A stretch of 35,169 nt of DNA, from positions 1 through 35,169 of the forward strand of contig DATKZY010000063.1 in NCBI GenBank assembly GCA_035527715.1, written 5' to 3'. Under the pieces are notes generated by a model. That model did no database searches. It was not told where the DNA came from and saw only the letters and a list, made by a program, of their open reading frames with translations. Below are positions 30,608-35,169 of this stretch, in pieces (the stretch's first letter is position 1; each line of letters begins with the position of its first letter). Both the position numbers and the translations under genes were made by a program. The DNA is from DSUN01 sp035527715 (GTDB taxonomy: Bacteria; Planctomycetota; PUPC01; DSUN01).

Positions 30608-30910
30608 ATGACGTCGAGCGAAGAAGAGATCAAGAAGGCGATCCAGGATTACATTGCGAAGGCCGGCGGCGTGCACGCGGGCTGGTACGTCGGGACGAGC
30701 AGGCACCCCCGCAAGGCGCTTTTCGAGCAGCACCGCGTGGCGCGGAGCGGCGACTGGTGGCTGTTCAAGCGCGCCGCATCGTCCGCCGTCGCCCACGACG
30801 TGGAGAACTACTTCGTCCGGGTGGTTGGCACGGACGGGTGGACGGACGGCGAGGCGTCCGAGGCCGATTACGTGTATGCCTATAGGAAGAACGCGCAGAC
30901 GTGTCCGTAG
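30608..30910 (+). CDS. small conserved protein, possibly GIY-YIG-like
   Basis: This 100-residue protein starts at ATG 30608 with GGAG 8 bp upstream; a longer in-frame reading upstream is low-complexity and unlikely. It begins MTSSEEEIKKAIQDYIAKAG and continues with GWYVGTSRHPRKALFEQHRV, which resembles the second strand and helix of a GIY-YIG domain (YVG, an Arg, then LFxxH). A Trp-rich strand WWLFKRAASS, the helix AHDVENYFVRVVGTDGWTDG and a final YVYAYRK follow. The family seems to be uncharacterised; the GIY-YIG relation is a guess and the canonical first motif is degenerate. The gene is alone on the plus strand, convergent with the matrixin gene. Confidence 0.75.
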   Translation: MTSSEEEIKKAIQDYIAKAGGVHAGWYVGTSRHPRKALFEQHRVARSGDWWLFKRAASSAVAHDVENYFVRVVGTDGWTDGEASEADYVYAYRKNAQTCP

Positions 30911-30929
30911 CCAGCCAGGGACTCCCTCC

Positions 30930-30944
30930 GCCGGCTGAGCCGGC
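30930..30944. terminator. possible terminator hairpin
   Basis: GCCGGC-TGA-GCCGGC forms a perfect 6-bp stem 20 bp after the plus-strand stop and about 56 bp beyond the convergent matrixin stop. It has no T-run. Confidence 0.4.
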
Positions 30945-31000
30945 ATCGGGTCCCGGCAGTGCTGGCCATCGGCGCGGAGGCGGCCCCCCGGCTCGCCCGG

Positions 31001-31753
31001 CTACTGGCCGTAGAGCTTTCTGATCCCTGTGATGTCGCCGTTGTAGAGGTCGCGTTTGATCAGGTCGCCCTCCTCGGAATAGCCGTACATGGTCTCGAGG
31101 CCGGCATCGGGGAGGTAGAGGTCGTCCATGCCCGCGACGTGGCCGAGTTCGTGGGTGGCGATGTTCTGGACATCCATGAGATCGGGGTTGGCGGCGGCGT
31201 CCCCCCACACGTAGCCGTCGTTGAAGAGCAGGTCGGCCTCGAGGATCTCGCGGAACTTGGGCGGACCACCGAAGTAGCCCCAGACGACGGTGACGGCGAT
31301 GATGTTCTCGGGCAGGTCGCCGAAGGAGATGGCGTTGATGCCGTCCATGGCATCCTCGTTGTATGTGGCCGTGCCAGGGACAAGGGGGCCGAAGATGTCG
31401 CGGGTGCCACCGCGGCTCTCCCACTCGCTCATGCCGGCGAGGACGGCATCGTAGAGGAAGGTATCGCTGAGGCCCTCGCCGTTGGCGGCGCTGAGGACGA
31501 AGGGCTCGATGGCCTTCCAGCGGCAGCCGCTAGCGAGGAAGGCGTAGTAGCCGTCGTCGGTCGGCTTGCCACCGCCGCCGGGTTTCCCTGGCTTGTCGGG
31601 CTTGCCGCGGCCGCGGCGGAAGTGGATGAACACTTTCTTCGTGAGGACACGGTCGCTCTTGTCTTCGCCGGAGGCAGGAGCGAACGGGGCGAGGGCGCCC
31701 CACACGATGGCGATTGCCATGCCGAACGCCGCCAGCCATTTCCACCTAGCCAA
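31001..31753 (-). CDS. secreted matrixin-type zinc metalloprotease
   Basis: This 250-residue protein starts at a TTG (31751-31753), chosen because GAGGAGGA lies 7 bp upstream and a signal peptide (ARWKWLAAFGMAIAIVWGAL) follows; in-frame sequence further upstream has no such support and overlaps the promoter. After a Gly-Pro-Lys linker (residues 46-65) the catalytic domain carries DGINAISFGD, EADLLFN and the zinc site HELGHVAGMDD at 201-211, where the third ligand is Asp instead of His, as in serralysin/snapalysin-like variants. The Met-turn is at M222 (ETMYGY). The protein is complete to a final ITGIRKLYG helix. It probably cleaves extracellular proteins. It has its own promoter. Confidence 0.9.
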   Translation of the reverse strand: MARWKWLAAFGMAIAIVWGALAPFAPASGEDKSDRVLTKKVFIHFRRGRGKPDKPGKPGGGGKPTDDGYYAFLASGCRWKAIEPFVLSAANGEGLSDTFLYDAVLAGMSEWESRGGTRDIFGPLVPGTATYNEDAMDGINAISFGDLPENIIAVTVVWGYFGGPPKFREILEADLLFNDGYVWGDAAANPDLMDVQNIATHELGHVAGMDDLYLPDAGLETMYGYSEEGDLIKRDLYNGDITGIRKLYGQ

Positions 31754-31835
31754 ACTTCGTTCCTCCTCGCGCCTTTCCTGACGCGCCGGCCCTGGCTCGT
31801 GCTTCACCAGCCCATACACACCTGTACCATAACTG

Positions 31836-31864
31836 AGGTTACCACCAGGACCGCGGCATGTCAA
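31836..31864 (-). promoter_or_regulatory. promoter of the matrixin gene
   Basis: On the minus strand a perfect TTGACA (31859-31864) is followed after exactly 17 bp by TAACCT (31836-31841). The transcript would start near 31830, 75 nt before the TTG start. Confidence 0.65.
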
Positions 31865-31946
31865 GGCCCCTTGTGCAGGAAAAAGCCAAGGCACCGGCGT
31901 CGTGGGGTTGGCCACTCGCTCCTCCGCCGAGCCAGGCCGCGGGCGC

Positions 31947-34943
31947 TCACTCGAGGGCGGGGCGGACGAGCAGGCCGCGCGCCTGGGCCGGGGCGTCCTC
32001 GTAGGCGCCGAGGAACTCGCTGTTGCAGTCGAGCCAGAGCGTGATGCGGTGGAAGTCCTCGGGCGAGAGCTTCACGCCGTGGTGGGCTTCGGTGAGGTAT
32101 TTCATCAGCGGCGCGGCCTTGGCGCCAAACTGGCCAGCGACGGTGCGGCTGCCGCCGTGAACGCCGCTGTTGAACGAGCCGTTGGTGACGTGGAAGTAGA
32201 AACCATACTTGGCGGCCAAGGCGTTGTAGGACTGCGTGAACTGGACAGCGACGGCGCCGTCGAGAGCGACGGCCTTCTTCTCGCGGTGACAGGCCACGCA
32301 CGCGCGGTCGAGGGCGGGCTGGACGAGGCGCGGGTAGTTGAAGGGGTTGGAGCCCTCGACGTCGGGCTGGATGGGCGACGGGCCGCGGCGAAGGGCCAGG
32401 GGGACGCGGGGCAGAGACGCCCCGCCCACAGGGTTAGTGGTGTTCTTCCGCTCGTGGCAGCCCTGGCACGTGAGGCGTTCGCCGGGGTGGACGTAGGTGA
32501 CGGAGCGCATGGACTGGATGGCGAGGCCGCGCGCGTCGAGGGCCTGGAAGTAGATGGGCTTGCCCACGGGGGCCTCGAAGAAGGCACTGCCGTCGCTCTC
32601 GACAGGCACGGTGCCGAGGACGGCGCGGGCATTGGTCTGCTGGGCGCAGCCGACGCGCGGCACGTTGGGCGGGGCGGTGGACTTGGGGAGGAGCTGGATG
32701 ACGCGGAGGGCGGCGACCTTGGCATCGGCGGGCCACTCGAAGTCGCTGTCGTAGACGTTCATCACGGCGATCGTGGCGGGGCGGTCGCCCGCGGCGGCCT
32801 TCGCCCGGGCGGTCTGGGTCGTCTCGTCGGGGATGAGGGGTGGCGTGGGCCGCGGACGGAGCGGGATGGGGTCGGAACAGGAGATGGCGGGGTCGCGGTA
32901 GACCAACTCCTTGTTGCCGAGGCGATCGAGCCAGTAGATGCCGCGGTTCTTCGCATCGGCGTCGTACGCGGCCAGGTAATCGTCCTCGCTGAGGGGCCAG
33001 GGGGTGGCGTATCGCATGAACTTGTTGATGGGCCGGCCTTCGGCCTCGGGGAACGGGCAGTCGGGCGTGAGGCGCTCGAGCTGGCTCATCGCCTGGTCGT
33101 CGGGGAGCTGGTGGTCAATGAGCACGAGCGAGCCGTAGGCGTGGCCGTGGTGAGCGCCGGTGACGGCGACGAACTTGTGGGAGCCGGGGATGGCGCGGAT
33201 ATTCATCTCCATCCAGGGGCGGGCCTCGCGGCGGACCGGGTAGTTGCCGTGAAAGGCGCGCGGGTCGCGCCCGTCGGGATACGACAGCCAGATGTGATGG
33301 GCGATGTTCGTGTCGCGGTCCACGTAGTCCCAGCGGCTGTAGACGAGCATGCCATCGTTGGTCACGCTGGGGTGCCACTCATGGGTCTCGTGGTAGGAGA
33401 GGGGCTGGATATCCGAGCCGTCGGGCTCCATCGAGAAGATGGTGTAGACGGGGCAGTGGCGCCCGCAGCGGAGGTAGCCGCCGCGTCGCTCGGTCACGAA
33501 GGCCACGCGGCCGCTGGGCAGGAAGCAGGGGTCGAAGTCGTCGGGGTCGCCGTCCGTGAGTTGCACGAGGCCAGCCTGCCCTGAGGCCCCCGAAGGGTCG
33601 GCGTTGCACTTGAAGATATGATAGCTGATCTCCGGCCCCCAGAGATAGGTCTCCTTGCCCCGCGACTTGGCGAAGGCGGTGGCCTGCGAGTAGGCGAAGA
33701 GAATGGTCTTGCCGTCGAAGGACAGCTCGGGCGACAGGAAGGCGCCGCCCACGAGCTTCTGGCCGGCGAGGCGCCCCTTCTCGACCGTTGAGTTCTCAAG
33801 GAGGTTGACGAGCTTTGGGCTGTCGCCGAATGGGTCGTGCAGCACGAAGAGGCCACCACCCGGCCGCGCGTTGCAGCCGTAGAACTGGTCGCACATGTGG
33901 AAAACGCCGGCGGCGTCGTGGCGCGTGATGAACAGCAGCTTATCGAAGTCGAGCAGCGGGCTGGCGAAGGCGATGGCGCGCTTGATGCGGCGGGCGTCGA
34001 GGTAGAGCTGGCGGGCCACAGGCTGGGAGCCTGTGCCACCCTTCGTCTCCTCGACGGCGAGGCGCTCTTCCAGTCCTGCCAGTTCGGCCAGAGCCTTCTG
34101 GATGGTGGCACAGGCATCCTGCCTGTGTCTGTCTTGGGCAATGGGTAGAATGCGCGCGGCGAGCTTCTTGGCCCGCTCCACCTCGTAGCGGGTGTGGGCG
34201 AGGGAGAAGCCGCCGCCTTGCGGCTTCGCCTGCGGCGGCGCGGGGGCCGTCGCCGTGTCCTGCCCCTCGGGCAGGGTGCCTGGATAGGAGTAAGGGCCGA
34301 CGCTCTTCTGGTCGGCGGGGCGCTTGAGCGCGATGTTCTTGTCGGGCGCGTCGGCGGCGTAGACCTCGACCTCATCGAGCGCGAAGGAGCACTTGCCCTG
34401 GATGTGGAGGCGGACGACGCGTGCCGCGACCTCCTTGCCCTTGAAGCTCACGACGAGCGGCTTGCCCTCCTTCGCCCCGCCGAACACCGTGCCGTCGTGC
34501 TGATAGACCTGCCTGAACTCCTTGCAGGCCGGGTCGCCGTCGGCCCCGGCCACGGAGACGCGGATGTTGCGGGTGCGGGCGGCGGAGACGCGGTCGGTGC
34601 GGTTGAAGACGACCACACGGTCGAGCTTCACCACCTCGCCGAGGTCCACCTGCCACCAGGGGTCGGTTTCGCCGCTTGCGGTGTGGAAGCCCCAGCGGCC
34701 GTTCTTCACGCCGTCCACGCCGCCGCTGGCGTCCTGCTTGGTCGTGACGCCTGTGCCGGGAGTGGGCCTGGCCGCCGAAGCTCCAGCGGAGGCGGGCGCG
34801 AAGCGCGCATCCTGCGCAATCCACTCGGCCTCCACCTGCGCCTTCACCTGGTCGGCGATGCCCGTCGTCGCCGTAGCGGCGAGCGACGCGAGAAGAACGC
34901 CCAAGCCGCAGAGCAACGCGACCGAGCGCAACGATGTCCGCAT
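31947..34943 (-). CDS. large secreted discoidin/PD40/di-haem protein, hydrazine synthase alpha-like
   Basis: This 998-residue protein starts at the ATG at 34941-34943 (GGAGAG about 6 bp upstream). MRTSLRSVALLCGLGVLLAS is a signal peptide. Residues of about 60-200 form a discoidin (F5/8C) domain: WWQVDLGEVVKLDRVVVFNR and FALDEVEVY. A coiled segment follows. From about 310 a TolB/PD40-type propeller has LSPELSFDGKTILFAYS, DGDPDDFDPCFLPSGRVAFV and HPSVTNDGMLVYSRWDYVDR. The C-terminal part has two haem c sites, CQGCH (826-830) and CVACH (882-886). This architecture matches the family labelled hydrazine synthase alpha in planctomycetes, which also occurs widely outside anammox bacteria. It probably binds glycans and transfers electrons outside the cell. 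Three palindromic repeats are embedded in frame. Confidence 0.88.
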   Translation of the reverse strand: MRTSLRSVALLCGLGVLLASLAATATTGIADQVKAQVEAEWIAQDARFAPASAGASAARPTPGTGVTTKQDASGGVDGVKNGRWGFHTASGETDPWWQVDLGEVVKLDRVVVFNRTDRVSAARTRNIRVSVAGADGDPACKEFRQVYQHDGTVFGGAKEGKPLVVSFKGKEVAARVVRLHIQGKCSFALDEVEVYAADAPDKNIALKRPADQKSVGPYSYPGTLPEGQDTATAPAPPQAKPQGGGFSLAHTRYEVERAKKLAARILPIAQDRHRQDACATIQKALAELAGLEERLAVEETKGGTGSQPVARQLYLDARRIKRAIAFASPLLDFDKLLFITRHDAAGVFHMCDQFYGCNARPGGGLFVLHDPFGDSPKLVNLLENSTVEKGRLAGQKLVGGAFLSPELSFDGKTILFAYSQATAFAKSRGKETYLWGPEISYHIFKCNADPSGASGQAGLVQLTDGDPDDFDPCFLPSGRVAFVTERRGGYLRCGRHCPVYTIFSMEPDGSDIQPLSYHETHEWHPSVTNDGMLVYSRWDYVDRDTNIAHHIWLSYPDGRDPRAFHGNYPVRREARPWMEMNIRAIPGSHKFVAVTGAHHGHAYGSLVLIDHQLPDDQAMSQLERLTPDCPFPEAEGRPINKFMRYATPWPLSEDDYLAAYDADAKNRGIYWLDRLGNKELVYRDPAISCSDPIPLRPRPTPPLIPDETTQTARAKAAAGDRPATIAVMNVYDSDFEWPADAKVAALRVIQLLPKSTAPPNVPRVGCAQQTNARAVLGTVPVESDGSAFFEAPVGKPIYFQALDARGLAIQSMRSVTYVHPGERLTCQGCHERKNTTNPVGGASLPRVPLALRRGPSPIQPDVEGSNPFNYPRLVQPALDRACVACHREKKAVALDGAVAVQFTQSYNALAAKYGFYFHVTNGSFNSGVHGGSRTVAGQFGAKAAPLMKYLTEAHHGVKLSPEDFHRITLWLDCNSEFLGAYEDAPAQARGLLVRPALE
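32406..32425. repeat. GCGGGGC hairpin inside the di-haem gene
   Basis: GCGGGGC and GCCCCGC form a perfect 7-bp stem around AGAGAC. It codes for part of NPVGGASLPRVPLALRRGPS, a low-complexity stretch between the two haem-binding motifs that looks like inserted sequence. Confidence 0.6.
34017..34035. repeat. dispersed palindrome inside the di-haem gene, copy 1
   Basis: CACAGGCT and AGCCTGTG form a perfect 8-bp stem with a GGG loop. It codes for GGTGSQPVA. The 12-mer GCCTGTGCCACC (34029-34040) also occurs in the pyrC insert. Confidence 0.75.
34109..34127. repeat. dispersed palindrome inside the di-haem gene, copy 2
   Basis: CACAGGC and GCCTGTG form a perfect 7-bp stem with an ATCCT loop. It codes for HRQDACAT. 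The 12-mer ATCCTGCCTGTG is identical to that in the pyrC insert, which reads HRQDTYAI. Confidence 0.8.
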
Positions 34944-34986
34944 GCTTCGCTCTCCGCAGGCAGGGGGCCCCTGGCTTCGTGCCTCC

Positions 34987-35015
34987 ATTATGCGCCGACG
35001 TGGGTGGAATTGCAA
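34987..35015 (-). promoter_or_regulatory. promoter of the di-haem protein gene
   Basis: On the minus strand TTGCAA (35010-35015) and CATAAT (34987-34992) are 17 bp apart. The leader to the ATG at 34943 would be about 37 nt. Confidence 0.6.
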
Positions 35016-35068
35016 GGCCCCGCGTTGCATGGGTGCGTGTAATCTCCTTCGGTCGGAAAAGCCAGTTG

Positions 35069-35083
35069 CGCGATACTATCGCG
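35069..35083. promoter_or_regulatory. perfect 15-bp inverted repeat, possible operator
   Basis: CGCGATA-C-TATCGCG is perfectly symmetrical and lies about 55 bp upstream of the -35 box of the di-haem gene. Its size and symmetry fit a dimeric repressor or activator site, but no regulator gene is in the window. Confidence 0.4.
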
Positions 35084-35110
35084 GGCACCCCCAATCCCGC
35101 AGCTGACCCA

Positions 35111-35165
35111 ACGCCCGCAGGGCGTGGCGGAGTAAAGCCCACGGCGATGCTTTGGGAGCCGTGGG
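35111..35165. repeat. two hairpins at the window end
   Basis: ACGCCC-GCA-GGGCGT (35111-35125) and CCCACGGC...GCCGTGGG (35138-35145 with 35158-35165) are perfect stems. The sequence has no coding signal and looks like another dispersed repeat, truncated by the window edge. Confidence 0.5.
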
Positions 35166-35169
35166 TAAG

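Noticed and set aside
31947..34943. Anammox hydrazine synthase
   Set aside because: Related families are widespread without anammox; no beta/gamma subunit or hydrazine dehydrogenase genes are present.

Overview
The window looks like chromosomal DNA of a Planctomycetota or related PVC-superphylum bacterium, quite possibly from a metagenome assembly. The grounds are high GC, frequent GTG and TTG starts, clustered secreted sulfatases with Tat-type leaders, a DUF6807/PmoA-like protein, a planctomycete-type PD40 plus di-haem protein, zinc-ribbon-fused enzymes and dispersed palindromic repeats. No ribosomal marker gene is present, so the taxonomic call is inference.

Layout. (1) 1-700: the 3' end of an unrecognised gene, a truncated GIY-YIG fragment, a palindromic repeat and tRNA-Pro(CGG) with its promoter, then a self-complementary heptamer repeat. 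(2) 711-9312: a plus-strand URO-D-like gene converges, through a hairpin holding both stop codons, on a tight minus-strand run of five genes. These are a zinc-ribbon/M48 membrane protease, a large secreted protein, a D-2-hydroxyacid dehydrogenase, a LarA-like (lactate racemase superfamily) protein and a second URO-D-like protein. (3) 9484-12402: a lone plus-strand gene for a zinc ribbon-TIR-transmembrane-coiled coil protein with about 13 kinesin-light-chain-type TPRs. It is the best candidate for a defence or signalling protein here. (4) 12507-27998: a minus-strand run of 13 genes with short gaps or ATGA overlaps. It starts with pyrB, pyrC, a YacP-like NYN gene and a 46-codon ORF, then continues into six Cys-type sulfatases, a GH29 alpha-L-fucosidase, a PhoD-like phosphohydrolase with TPRs and a DUF6807 protein. 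The last group looks like a dispersed-sulfatase system for stripping a sulfated, fucose-containing glycan. (5) 28184-35169: an AsmA-like gene divergent from pyrB, a small conserved protein, a secreted matrixin-type metalloprotease, and a large secreted discoidin/PD40/di-haem protein related to the hydrazine synthase alpha-subunit fold family.

Several promoters are readable: tRNA-Pro, the first URO-D gene, pyrB, asmA-like, matrixin and the di-haem gene. A second layer of structure runs across the window: short self-complementary repeats of several families (7-mer, 9-mer and the CACAGGC...GCCTGTG type) sit between genes and also in frame inside pyrC and the di-haem protein gene. No CRISPR array, rRNA, transposase or phage gene was seen.
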